64,000 bases of DNA, taken from contig NZ_JAPJDA010000001.1 of assembly GCF_026241755.1 (NCBI RefSeq), positions 124,001-188,000 of the forward strand, read 5' to 3'. Positions 1-9,421 of the stretch are shown here, piece by piece. The position numbers were made by a program, and so were the translations under genes. The notes under the pieces were generated by a model that did no database searches, was not told the origin of the DNA, and was given only the letters and a program-made list of their open reading frames with translations. Each line of letters begins with the position of its first letter. The first letter of the stretch is position 1. Origin of the DNA: Salinimicrobium profundisediminis. Lineage in GTDB: Bacteria > Bacteroidota > Bacteroidia > Flavobacteriales > Flavobacteriaceae.

Positions 1-1274
1 CTTATGCTGTTAATCAGCTGGACATTCCGCTTATAAGCCATGAAATAGGGCAGTATCAAATCTATCCCGATTATGATGAAATAAATAAATATACCGGAGT
101 TTTAAAGGCGTGGAACCTTGAAAAATTTCGGGAAAGTCTGAAAGAATCCGGAATGGAGGGTATGGACAGTATTTTTCAGAAAGCTTCCGGCGCCTGGTCT
201 GCCATTTGTTACAAAGCTGAAATGGAAGCAGCCCTGAAGACTGAAGGCATGGCCGGCTTCCAATTACTTGACCTGCAGGATTTCCCTGGTCAGGGCACAG
301 CTATGGTAGGCATCCTGGATTCTTTTATGGACAGCAAGGGAGTAATAACGCCAGAAACCTGGAGACAGTCCTGTAATGATGTAGTTGTTTTACTGAAATT
401 CCCAAAGTTCACCTGGACCAGTGGTGAAATTTTTCAAGCTGAAGCAGTCGTTGTAAATTATTCTAATACCATTATCAACAGCGACCTGGACTGGAAGTTA
501 AAAAGATCAAATGGAACACCTCTTGAAAAAGGAACATTTAAGAATCTAAAAATGGTAAATGGGGGACTCTTTTCCGTAGGGGTTATAGAGGTAGATCTTT
601 CTTCAATAGATAAATCTGAGAGACTGGATCTTGAGGTGGAAATCGCTAATACCACATATACTAATTCTTACCCGCTATGGGTATACCCTTCAGCTAATCA
701 GATAGATGTTCCAGAAGAAATCATTGTTTCAGAAAAATTGGATCTGCAGACCATTGATGTATTAAAAAATGGTGGTAAAGTGCTATTATTTCCCAAGACG
801 GAAGATGTAAAGGAACAAAGTGTTTCGGGACATTTCCCACCAGAATTTTGGAATTACGGTATGTTTAAAAGTATTAGCGAACGCATAGGTAAACCTGTCT
901 CTCCAGGCACTCTTGGAATTTTAACTAAACCTGAGCATCCGCTATTCAACTCTTTCCCAACAGATTTTCACACGAACTGGCAGTGGTTTTCTATATTGAA
1001 AGCCAGTAACTCATTGATCCTCGATAGCACAGAGAACAATTACTCACCCATCGCACAGGTCATTGATAATCTTGAAAGAAACTACAAACTCGGTTTGATC
1101 TTTGAATTTAAAGTAGGGAAAGGGAAACTGCTGGTATGTATGTCGCAGCTCAACAAGTTGAAGGGAATCCCTGAAGCTGATCAACTTTACACCTCTATTC
1201 TTCGATATATGAGTAGCGATATTTTTAATCCTGCTTATAAGATCAATACTGAAAAATTGGTTGAAATATTGTAG
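1..1274 (+). CDS. Glycoside hydrolase family 2 protein, C-terminal part (5' end outside window)
   Basis: The reading frame is open from base 3, so the true start lies upstream of the window; the Met at 153 is internal. The visible 423 residues begin with YAVNQLDIPLISHEIGQYQI and continue through a segment running KASGAWSAICYKAEMEAALK and QLLDLQDFPGQGTA. From memory this resembles the C-terminal half of Bacteroidota GH2 enzymes of the exo-beta-galactosidase/beta-mannosidase type: the end of the TIM barrel, followed by beta-sandwich domains. SHEIG may lie close to the nucleophile region, but I cannot prove it. The gene converges on the GH97 gene and the two stop codons are only about 20 bases apart. 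A secreted or periplasmic exo-acting role on a beta-linked side sugar is inferred. The family is fairly sure; the substrate is unknown. Confidence 0.7.
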   Translation, partial: YAVNQLDIPLISHEIGQYQIYPDYDEINKYTGVLKAWNLEKFRESLKESGMEGMDSIFQKASGAWSAICYKAEMEAALKTEGMAGFQLLDLQDFPGQGTAMVGILDSFMDSKGVITPETWRQSCNDVVVLLKFPKFTWTSGEIFQAEAVVVNYSNTIINSDLDWKLKRSNGTPLEKGTFKNLKMVNGGLFSVGVIEVDLSSIDKSERLDLEVEIANTTYTNSYPLWVYPSANQIDVPEEIIVSEKLDLQTIDVLKNGGKVLLFPKTEDVKEQSVSGHFPPEFWNYGMFKSISERIGKPVSPGTLGILTKPEHPLFNSFPTDFHTNWQWFSILKASNSLILDSTENNYSPIAQVIDNLERNYKLGLIFEFKVGKGKLLVCMSQLNKLKGIPEADQLYTSILRYMSSDIFNPAYKINTEKLVEIL

Positions 1275-1296
1275 AAATAGATAATTAATAAGTTTT

Positions 1297-3329
1297 CTAC
1301 TCTTGTTCTACAGGATAGATCTTTGCAGCCCAGCCACCTCCGGGTGCCATGTGAATTTTGAAATGTTCCCCAGTAGAAAGCTTTGATACTTCCCGAACAT
1401 AATCTGTGGCTTCCCTGTCTGCATTTATGCCGTCTTTGAAAATTACCGCCTCATAATCTCCCTCTGGTAAAACGACAGATCAAGCTCAAGATCACGTGCA
1501 TCCCAGTTGGTGATTGCACCAATATACCATATATCTCCTTTCCTTCGACCTATTGCTGCATACTCCCCCACTCTACCATCTAATGCAACAGTTTCATCGA
1601 ATGTAGTGGGCACAGAAGCAATAAACTCCATGCTTTCAGATTCCTTTTTGTAGTTGGTGGGATTATCGGCAAGCATATTAAACGGGGCTTCATAAAGTAC
1701 ATATAGTGCGAGCTGGTGCACCCGTGTACCCTGGCTCATTGGTGCAGAATGCACAGCCCTAAAGTTTGCCTTATTAGCATTTTTCATAGCTCCGGGAGTA
1801 TAGTCCATAGGACCTGCTAACATTCTTATAAATGGGATCCTCGTATCATAAAGTGGAAAATCAGTTTCAGACCATTTTGCATTCTCCAGCCCCCGCACAC
1901 CTTCAAAGTTTACCACATTAGGATAGGTACGTTGCAGCCCGGTAGGTTTGTAAGAACCGTGAAAATCCAACATCAACTTATGATCTGCAGCCTTTTCAGC
2001 AAGATTGTAATAAAAATCTACCATTTTTTGATCATCCCTGTTCATGAAATCTACTTTGAGTCCCTTCACTCCCATTTCAGAATAAGTAGCCAGGGCTTTA
2101 TCCATATTCTGCGCAAGCGGCAGATATCCCGACCATAGCCAGACACCTACATCTTTATTTCCGGCATATTCAATAATTTCTTTAAGATCTATCTCAGGAA
2201 TTGTGTTGAGAATTTCTCCTTTTGGTGCCCATCCTTCATCCAGAAGGATATTCTCAATGTTTTGTTCAGCAGCAAAATCGGTGTAGTATTTATAAGTTTC
2301 CGTATTTATTCCGGCACGAAAATCCACTCCTGAAATATTCCAGTCATTCCACCAGTCCCATGCTACTTTTCCGGGTTCAATCCAGGAAGTATCATCTATT
2401 CGTGGCGCAGCAGCAAGCTTGTAGATCATATCATTATTGAGAAGTTCTTTATCTTCATCACTTATGATCACAACACGCCACGGAAATTTTCTTTTGCCTG
2501 AAGTTTTAGCAATATAGTCTGCCCGTTTCGTTACAAAAGATTGTAAACCATTATGTCCTCCCTGTTCTTCTTCTAAGGGATAACCGGCAAATTCTCCTGT
2601 TAAAGAATTTCGTTTTTTTCCAGCCTTTAAGAACATTCCGGGATAACTTTCCAAATCGGCTTCGGTAATTGCAGCTTTCATTCCATTTGGTAATTCAACT
2701 AATACTGGAGCAAAAGCCACCGTGTCTTTAACTACCTCAGATAAAGGAATATGCTGATAATTATTTTCAAAAGAGATCTGGTAAACATCATATTCGGGAT
2801 TATTGGCGTAAGGTATATACACCATATGATCACCTGAAAAATTGAAGTTCACCTCTTCAGAAACAACAGTGATATTTTTTTTCCTACTGGTGGTGAAGCG
2901 GTACGCCACACCTGAATTATAAACTCTAAAGATCAAGCCATAATTACTGCGGAATTTTAATGTAAGTTCATTGTATTTGTCTTCAACAACATCTTTTTTA
3001 TAATTGATGGCTTCGATTGTAGTATTTATTTCCTTCTTTTCTGAATTGATTAGTTTCGGGTTCACTCCCAGTACTTCATCTTTCAACTGAAGTGCAATAG
3101 CTGAAGAAGAAATAACCTGCTGCGAACGATTCGTAACGGCCCAGGTAATACTGTCGTCAACATCTACCTTTACTTCAATTTCTGAATCAGGCGAAAGCAG
3201 TGTGAAGTTTTTGCCTTGTTGTGCAAAAAGATTACTACTTACTGCAAAAAAGACAGTAATAAATGAATATTTAAGGAAGTTCGTTACTGTTGAAGCTGAA
3301 AGACGAAAAATATTACTGGTAGAAATCAT
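1297..3329 (-). pseudogene. GH97 glycosidase, frameshifted near its 3' end
   Basis: A signal peptide (residues 1-36, ending NLFAQ) is followed by the GH97 N-terminal beta-sandwich, the TIM barrel and a C-terminal sheet. KVDF (Asp427) and NFEGVRG (Glu476) fit the catalytic region. An Asp at the first position marks the retaining GH97 branch (alpha-galactosidase or beta-L-arabinopyranosidase types), unlike inverting SusB. The uninterrupted frame stops at 1443 after 628 residues with an aberrant tail. The next frame continues perfectly with PEGDYEAVIFKDG and GGGWAAKIYPVEQE to a stop at 1297. One extra T in the T4 run (A4 on the plus strand, 1469-1472) restores LSFLPEGDYEA and a 677-residue protein. 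The lesion removes about 50 residues of the last domain. It is either a true one-base deletion or a homopolymer sequencing error. The gene lies 24 bases downstream of the epimerase, so the two are probably co-transcribed. Confidence 0.88.
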
Positions 3330-3353
3330 ATATCTTAATTAATTAAATCCAAA

Positions 3354-4733
3354 TTATTTTAGGTTGCCGGGGTATGGCAACGGCTTTTCTTCCCTCAATA
3401 TCTTTATAACATTCTGCAGGGCCCGGAAATCATGATAAGTTGCTTTCCAGACATGCCCTTTCAAATCTTCCTTTGCTTCGGGATCTTTATCCAGCCCCCA
3501 CTCATACCAGCCCCCAAATTCATCATCTATAATATATTTTTTAATGTAACCCCACTGCTTTTCAAAATAGTCTCTGTAATTCCTTTCATCTTCAGGAAAA
3601 TACCGACTCATAATTAACAGAGTATTCAAGCCTTCTGCCTGTGCCCACCAGTTCTTCCTGGAATTCAAAATGCTTATTTGATCTTCTCCCTTAAAATAAT
3701 ATCCTCCGTCATAAAAGCCTCCGGTTTCCTGATCCCACCCATTGCGGAGAGAATGATCTACCATTTTTTTCCCTTTTTGGAGAGTTAGCGAATCGTTATC
3801 CATTCCAAGAGCATGAGAAGCTTCCAGCATCAGGTAAGCGGTCTCTACATCATGGCCAAAAGAAACATGATCCAGATAATAATGCTTATTTACTTCCTCC
3901 CTTGATCTATCCTGAAAACTCACCGGCTTCCAGTTTGGCTCAAAGAACAGGTTCATATATCCTTTTTCAGTAATGATCGTATCCCGAACAAGGATCAGCA
4001 TCTCCTCCAGGCGCTCCCTGAGTAACTCATCGGGCCAAACCTCATAAAGGGTAGTGAAAGCTTCAAGAATATGGATAGAACTATTTTGATCCTTGTATCC
4101 TACATCAGATGTAGACGGCCATTCCGGAGTTCTTGCTATGGGTTTCCCATCAGTCCCCAGAACATTGAAGTAGCCTTTATGAACAGGATCGTAAGCCATC
4201 GCTTCTAACCAATAAAAAGTATTTATAGCAAGTTCCAAAGCCATTTGATTTCCGGAAGCACGATAATATTCTGCTAAACCGTAAATGGCAAAGGCATTTC
4301 CATAGGCTGTTTTTTCCTGTCCCGGTTGTAAAACAGGTTCGCCATCTTTGGTTACAAAATTATAAAAACCACCATGCACATAGTCCCACATCTCATCCTG
4401 CAAAAATTGAAACCCGTGTTCTGCATTGTTTAGATACATTTGTTTTTCAGGATAGATATCTCCAGCTATTGCATTGGTCCAGATGTGCCTTGCCTGGGTA
4501 ACGATCATCTTATCCTGCTTTTTCCCTAGCTTAAAGTCCCGGGTAATTTGGCTATAATATCCCCCATTATCATGATCTAAAGACAGAGGGTACCATTTAT
4601 TAAGAAGCTGCTCTTTTGCAGCAATTTCAAAATCCTCAACCAATATCTCGTCATCTGCACCTTCAGGATCCTGTGTACTAACGCAGGCGGTAAAAATTAA
4701 AGCGGAAAGAAGAGAATAACCAAAGACTCTCAT
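3354..4733 (-). CDS. AGE-family sugar epimerase (cellobiose/mannobiose 2-epimerase-like) lipoprotein
   Basis: The 459-residue protein has a lipoprotein signal (lipobox FTAC, Cys17) followed by an N-acylglucosamine 2-epimerase (alpha/alpha)6 barrel. Supporting motifs are HDNGGYYSQITRDF near residue 55, QARHIWTNA, GFYNFV, HVSFGHDVETAYL, NWWAQAEGLN and, near the C-terminus, GHVWKATYHDFRAL. They match the catalytic and substrate-binding His, Arg and Trp positions of 2-epimerases acting on beta-1,4 disaccharides such as cellobiose or mannobiose. Family members are usually cytoplasmic, so a lipid-anchored periplasmic form is unusual. It would convert a reducing-end glucose (or mannose) of an oligosaccharide before uptake. 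It is transcribed with the GH97 and diverges from the GH9 gene. Other AGE-type hydrolases or epimerases cannot be excluded. Confidence 0.8.
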   Translation of the reverse strand: MRVFGYSLLSALIFTACVSTQDPEGADDEILVEDFEIAAKEQLLNKWYPLSLDHDNGGYYSQITRDFKLGKKQDKMIVTQARHIWTNAIAGDIYPEKQMYLNNAEHGFQFLQDEMWDYVHGGFYNFVTKDGEPVLQPGQEKTAYGNAFAIYGLAEYYRASGNQMALELAINTFYWLEAMAYDPVHKGYFNVLGTDGKPIARTPEWPSTSDVGYKDQNSSIHILEAFTTLYEVWPDELLRERLEEMLILVRDTIITEKGYMNLFFEPNWKPVSFQDRSREEVNKHYYLDHVSFGHDVETAYLMLEASHALGMDNDSLTLQKGKKMVDHSLRNGWDQETGGFYDGGYYFKGEDQISILNSRKNWWAQAEGLNTLLIMSRYFPEDERNYRDYFEKQWGYIKKYIIDDEFGGWYEWGLDKDPEAKEDLKGHVWKATYHDFRALQNVIKILREEKPLPYPGNLK

Positions 4734-4873
4734 GGAAGATCGATTTTGAAACCTAAAGATAAAATATTAGCTTGAATCCTGCGCCTGCTGAAAGAATACT
4801 ATCTGAAAACGACAAAAAAGTATTAAGTCAAAAATTCATTAAAGGGCTATTTTTAAGGTTCAAATTCCATCCT

Positions 4874-7360
4874 ATGAAGACCTACCTACAGTTTCTCCCG
4901 TTCCTGTTCTTTTTTAGTGCGTTTGCCCAGCAAAGCCAGGACACAACTAATACTTTCCGAATAAATGATCAGGAATATCTTGAAAGGCGGGGTGCAAATG
5001 TCATGCTGGCTCATGATTTTTATCCTGAAAGTCACCAGGGAGGTGTCGGACTTATCCAAAACGGAATTCGGGTGGCCACCAACGGAGATCTTCGACTGGA
5101 GCCTGCACCGGGGCAATGGCAACCGGTTCCAAAAGTGGGCGAGAGACAGGTAGACCGTCAAAAAGGGGAAATTAGCGTTCGCATGAGCTACCCAGATCCG
5201 TCGAAAGACAGAGTGGGTTTTAACCCTATTATATATCCGGAGCTTGACATGTCTTACACCCTAAAAGTGCTTCCGGAAGGAAAATCTTTCAGAATAGTAG
5301 TTGATCTTGATGAGCCGCTGCCCGAAGAATGGATTGGAAAAGTAGGGATGAATATTGAACTTTTCCCCGGAATTCTCTTCGGAAAATCTTACTACATGGG
5401 AGATGAATTCGGGATCTTTAACCGGCAGGCTAACGGCCCCGGGTTTTATACTAAAGAGGGTGAATACCGCCTGAAACCAATGGCCACCGGAAAGGAACTT
5501 ACAGTAGCTCCCGAAGACGCTAAACAAACTTTAACCATTCGTAATCTTAAAAACAATGACCTGGAACTTCTGGACGGCCGGGCCATACACAGCAACGGCT
5601 GGTTTATCGTGCGTTCCCTGGTCCCTGCTGGCGCTACCAAAAATGCAATCGAATGGCTGGTAACTCCGAACGTTCTTGAAAAATTTACCTATGACCCTGT
5701 AGTGCAGGTTTCACAGGTAGGATATCATCCTGCCCAGGAAAAAATTGCGGTTGTGGAAACCGATAAGAATGACACTAATATAAAAGACATCAAACTTCTG
5801 AAGGTAAAAACCGATGGAGGTTTCACTGAAGTCATTTCCCAAAAACCTCAATTATGGGGAGACTTTATGAGATACAGGTATTATCAACTGGATTTTACCA
5901 GTGTGACCGATCCCGGAATGTATGTGGTGGAATACGGAGATTACACCACTGAACCTTTCCAAATTAATAAGGACATTTTCAAGAGGGACGTATGGCAGCC
6001 AACTCTCGAATATTTCCTGCCAGTTCAAATGTGCCACATGAGGGTGAACGACCGGTACAAGGTTTGGCACGGGCTGTGCCACATGGACGATGCCCGCATG
6101 GCGCCAGTAGACCACAATCATTTTGATGGCTATATTCAGGGCACCGAAACGCTCACCACATACGAACCAGGAGAGCATGTCCCTGGCTTAAACCAGGGAG
6201 GCTGGCATGACGCGGGAGATTACGATCTTAGAGTAGAATCTCAGGCAGCTACTGTTCAGGGTTTATCTCACATTTATGAAATATTCCAGGTAGATTACGA
6301 TAACACCAGCATAGACCAGGAGACGCGGATCGTTGAGATCCTGCAACCCGATGGAAAACCGGATATTCTTCAGCAAATAGAACACGGACTGCTTTCCATT
6401 GTCAAGGGCTACGAGTCGCTAGACAGGTTTTACCGCGGAATTATTGTGCCCACCAAGCGGCAGTATATCCTGTTAGGTGATCCAGTAACCCACAGTGACA
6501 ATGTTCCCTTCTCCAATAAACCTGAAGATAAAGATATTCCGATAGGACTTGAAGGAGCCCCCGATGATCGTTGGGTATTTACAGAAAATAACCCCCGCAG
6601 GGAACTGCAGGCTGCCGCAGGCCTTGCTGCTGCAGCGAGGGTAATGAAAGATTATAACCCCGATCTTGCACAGCGTAGCCTCAAAATTTCTGAAGAAATC
6701 TGGAATGTTATAAAACCTGATAATGAGCTTCAAAAAGTGATGCTTGCAGTAGAACTTTTGATAACTACAAAAGAGAAAAAGTATGCTGATTTTCTGGTTA
6801 CAAACACAAATCTTATTGCTGAAAATATTTCACAAACCGGTTGGGTAGTTGGGCCTGCTCTTCCTTTTATCAATAATAAAAATTTCAAAGAGAAAGTAAG
6901 AGCCGCTGTAAAAGGTCATTTGCAAACCGTGCAGGAACAGGAAAAGAAAACGCCTTATGGAATGCCCTATGAACCCGATATTTGGGGAGCAGGTTGGGGA
7001 ATTCAGGATTTTGGGGTAAAACAATACTTTTTCCACACCAGTTATCCTGATATTTTCCCTGCGAAGTACATGCTGAGTGCCATGAACTTTGTTTTAGGGG
7101 TCCATCCCGGCGTGAACACTTCTTCCTTTGCCTCAGGCGTGGGATCCAGATCATTAACTCAGGCGTACGGCGTAAACAGAGGAGATTTTTCACATATTCC
7201 CGGCGGAATTGGCTCGGGAACAGCCTTAATTCGCCCCGATTTTCCTGAATTGCTCGAGTGGCCTTTCCTATGGCAGCAAACAGAATACGTTTTGGGAGGC
7301 GGAACCACAGATTATCTCTTCCTGATCCTCGCTGCAGATAAATTATTGAATGAAAAATAA
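4874..7360 (+). CDS. Secreted GH9 family glycoside hydrolase (first copy)
   Basis: I place the start at Met 4874 because a clean signal peptide (MKTYLQFLPFLFFFSAFAQ) begins there; the in-frame ATG at 4772 would add 34 unlikely residues. The protein is 828 residues. Residues about 25-265 form an N-terminal region I cannot assign. About 275-365 is an Ig-like CelD_N-type domain (VVQVSQVGYHP). About 370-828 is the GH9 (alpha/alpha)6 barrel. The catalytic Asp pair lies in GGWHDAGDYDLR (Asp446/Asp449) and the general acid in LWQQTEYVLGG (Glu804). GH9 enzymes are inverting beta-1,4-glucanases, xyloglucanases or exo-beta-glucosaminidase/glucosidases; the short active-site ending and long N-terminus suggest an exo or oligosaccharide-acting enzyme. 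It heads the plus-strand cluster, diverges from the epimerase across 140 bases, and has a paralogue at 11603. Confidence 0.85.
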   Translation: MKTYLQFLPFLFFFSAFAQQSQDTTNTFRINDQEYLERRGANVMLAHDFYPESHQGGVGLIQNGIRVATNGDLRLEPAPGQWQPVPKVGERQVDRQKGEISVRMSYPDPSKDRVGFNPIIYPELDMSYTLKVLPEGKSFRIVVDLDEPLPEEWIGKVGMNIELFPGILFGKSYYMGDEFGIFNRQANGPGFYTKEGEYRLKPMATGKELTVAPEDAKQTLTIRNLKNNDLELLDGRAIHSNGWFIVRSLVPAGATKNAIEWLVTPNVLEKFTYDPVVQVSQVGYHPAQEKIAVVETDKNDTNIKDIKLLKVKTDGGFTEVISQKPQLWGDFMRYRYYQLDFTSVTDPGMYVVEYGDYTTEPFQINKDIFKRDVWQPTLEYFLPVQMCHMRVNDRYKVWHGLCHMDDARMAPVDHNHFDGYIQGTETLTTYEPGEHVPGLNQGGWHDAGDYDLRVESQAATVQGLSHIYEIFQVDYDNTSIDQETRIVEILQPDGKPDILQQIEHGLLSIVKGYESLDRFYRGIIVPTKRQYILLGDPVTHSDNVPFSNKPEDKDIPIGLEGAPDDRWVFTENNPRRELQAAAGLAAAARVMKDYNPDLAQRSLKISEEIWNVIKPDNELQKVMLAVELLITTKEKKYADFLVTNTNLIAENISQTGWVVGPALPFINNKNFKEKVRAAVKGHLQTVQEQEKKTPYGMPYEPDIWGAGWGIQDFGVKQYFFHTSYPDIFPAKYMLSAMNFVLGVHPGVNTSSFASGVGSRSLTQAYGVNRGDFSHIPGGIGSGTALIRPDFPELLEWPFLWQQTEYVLGGGTTDYLFLILAADKLLNEK

Positions 7361-7364
7361 TACC

Positions 7365-7415
7365 TGTCAAAAATGGCATTTTTGACACCCCACTTCAGGC
7401 ATTATTCAGGGGGTG
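7365..7415 (+). repeat. Palindrome TGTCAAAAATG-G-CATTTTTGACA plus overlapping CACCCC/GGGGTG stem
   Basis: Directly after the GH9 stop codon, a perfect palindrome with 11-base arms (TGTCAAAAATG and its complement around a single G) spans 7365-7387. A second possible stem, CACCCC (7386-7391) with GGGGTG (7410-7415), overlaps its right arm. No T-run follows, so it does not look like a simple terminator. The core recurs on the other strand inside araD at 19875. It could be a REP-like element, an mRNA processing site or a protein-binding site. Confidence 0.7.
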
Positions 7416-7438
7416 GAAGAAAATAATCATAACCAAAT

Positions 7439-9421
7439 ATGAGGAAATTCAGATTTGACTACAACCTTCAAAAATACCTCTTCAGGAGCTTAGCGTTTTC
7501 CGCAGTCACATTGCTTTCCTGGACTGCAAGTGCCCAGGCAGAATTTACCACCTGGGGGAATATGACAGGGATTCGCGTGGATAACCAGTTGATGGAATTT
7601 AACAGCAGTCTTGCGGTAGAAAATCAGTGGGGCGAGACATGGCGCACGCGAAAAGAGGGACAGGAGATAGATTTTAAAAGAGAGGGCCCACAAAAGGTCT
7701 TTTCCTACCAGATGAAAAATCTCAAATGGACACAGGCTATTGAAACCCTGGGAGACGCAAAGGCAGAGGTAGAAGTAACTTTTGTTTCTCCTAAAGATAC
7801 TTTGCTCAATGCGGCTTATTTTACCATTGATCTACCTAAAGAGTTTGGTCCCGAAACGACTTTCAGCTTTGTTAATTCTGGAAAAGTGGGAATGCAAGAT
7901 CTTCAAACCGGCGCTACCAAAGCAGATTATAAAGCTCCGGCGCAGGGTATGACCATTGAATCCCCTACCCGAAAATTGGTGCTAACCTTTGCCAAACCGG
8001 CCGAAGTGATCATCAACAGGGAAGAAACAGCAATAGGCAACATCAGACTGAATTTTGTCCTGGCTTCAGGTGAAATAAAAGCTAAGGATATCCATAGAAA
8101 CACCTTTATTATTACAGCTTCCGGGGAGATAGACAGAAGTCCGGTAGTAATAAAAGTCTTTCCTGAGCAGGAAGGGAAAGCCTTTGACGGAATTGGAGGG
8201 AACTTCAGACTTCAAAATGCAGCTACAGATCCGCAGGTAATAGACTTTACTTTGAAAAATCTGAATGTGACCTGGGGAAGAGTGGAAATGCCCTGGCAAT
8301 ACTGGCATCAGAATGAAAATGAAGATCCGGCAGCACAGGCTCGAAAAGGGCAAATCCACCCTAAAGTAAAGGCAGCCATGGAAATGGCACAGAAGCTTGA
8401 TCAAATGAATATTCCGGTAATGCTTGCCGCCTGGTTTCCGCCGGACTGGGCTATTATTGGGAAACGATTTAAGGGAAAACATCCTGACGGAAGTATGGGT
8501 AACAAGCTGGATCTCACTAAGAGCGATAAGATCTACCGTTCCCTTGTGTCATACATAAAATACCTCAAGGAAGAATACGGAGTGGAAACCGTAATGTTCT
8601 CCTTTAACGAATCAGATCTTGGTATTGATGTTCAGCAAACAGATGTGGAACATAATCAACTGATCAAAACAATGGGCTCGCTCCTACGGGCTGAAGGCCT
8701 GCAGACAGAATTTTTATTAGGCGATACCGCAGATGCCAACGGCTGGGATTTCACTACCCTTGCCTCAACAGATCCCGAAAGCCTCCCGTACATTGGCGGA
8801 GTTTCCTTTCATTCCTGGAGAGGATACACAGAGCAGAACCTTCTAAAATGGAAGGACATTTCTAACAGGGTTGACGAACCTTTATTTATTGGAGAAGGAA
8901 GCATTGATGCCGGTGCATGGAGATATCCTCAGATCTTTGAAGAACCTACCTATGCTTTGGAAGAAATAGATGTTTACATCAAAATGATGAATATCGCCCA
9001 ACCAATTTCAATTTTACAATGGCAGCTAACGGCAGATTATTCGGTAATGTCCGGTGGAGGAATTTTCGGTAATCATGAGGACGAGTTGTATCCCACGCAG
9101 CGCTTCTTCAATTTGAAGCAACTCAGTAATACTCCCGAGGGTCTTTTTTATCTTCCGGTAAAAGTAGATAAGGAAGGGATCAGGGCAGCTGCGCTTGGGG
9201 ACGAATCCAAAGGAAGTTATGTCATTCACCTGGTAAATAAAGGCGCTACACGAAATGTGAAACTAACAGGACTACCAAAAGGTCTTAAAACTATGAACCT
9301 GCACATTACTAATCTGGATTCTTCTTTTAAGAAACTCAAGAATGTAAAGGTGCAGAATGGAACTGCTGAATTCAGCCTCGAAGGCGCGAGTTTTGTTTCG
9401 CTTTTTAGTAACAAAAAATAA
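7439..9421 (+). CDS. Secreted GH30-like (clan GH-A) glycoside hydrolase
   Basis: This 660-residue protein has an N-terminal signal (long n-region, cleavage near LLSWTASAQA). An unassigned beta-rich region covers about 35-235. A (beta/alpha)8 catalytic region starts at FDGIGGNFRL (about residue 249). The acid/base is likely Glu391 in MFSFNESDLG and the nucleophile Glu486 in FIGEGSID; both sit where clan GH-A enzymes carry them, on strands 4 and 7. A small beta domain at about 590-660 closes the protein, as in GH30. The FDGIGG opening fits GH30 best, with related GH-A families possible. The substrate is unknown; GH30 members act on beta-xylan, beta-1,6-glucan, fucosides or glucosylceramide. It lies 78 bases after the GH9 and is probably co-transcribed with it. 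Confidence 0.65.
   Translation: MRKFRFDYNLQKYLFRSLAFSAVTLLSWTASAQAEFTTWGNMTGIRVDNQLMEFNSSLAVENQWGETWRTRKEGQEIDFKREGPQKVFSYQMKNLKWTQAIETLGDAKAEVEVTFVSPKDTLLNAAYFTIDLPKEFGPETTFSFVNSGKVGMQDLQTGATKADYKAPAQGMTIESPTRKLVLTFAKPAEVIINREETAIGNIRLNFVLASGEIKAKDIHRNTFIITASGEIDRSPVVIKVFPEQEGKAFDGIGGNFRLQNAATDPQVIDFTLKNLNVTWGRVEMPWQYWHQNENEDPAAQARKGQIHPKVKAAMEMAQKLDQMNIPVMLAAWFPPDWAIIGKRFKGKHPDGSMGNKLDLTKSDKIYRSLVSYIKYLKEEYGVETVMFSFNESDLGIDVQQTDVEHNQLIKTMGSLLRAEGLQTEFLLGDTADANGWDFTTLASTDPESLPYIGGVSFHSWRGYTEQNLLKWKDISNRVDEPLFIGEGSIDAGAWRYPQIFEEPTYALEEIDVYIKMMNIAQPISILQWQLTADYSVMSGGGIFGNHEDELYPTQRFFNLKQLSNTPEGLFYLPVKVDKEGIRAAALGDESKGSYVIHLVNKGATRNVKLTGLPKGLKTMNLHITNLDSSFKKLKNVKVQNGTAEFSLEGASFVSLFSNKK

Noticed and set aside
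1271-1300. GTAGAAA/TTTCTAC repeat over the stop codons of the GH2 and GH97 genes
   Set aside because: A 7-bp AT-rich stem with a 16-base loop would be weak; it may arise by chance from the two stop regions.
6885-7388. 167-codon frame antisense to the first GH9
   Set aside because: Shadow of the GH9 coding sequence; basic, low-information protein without motifs.
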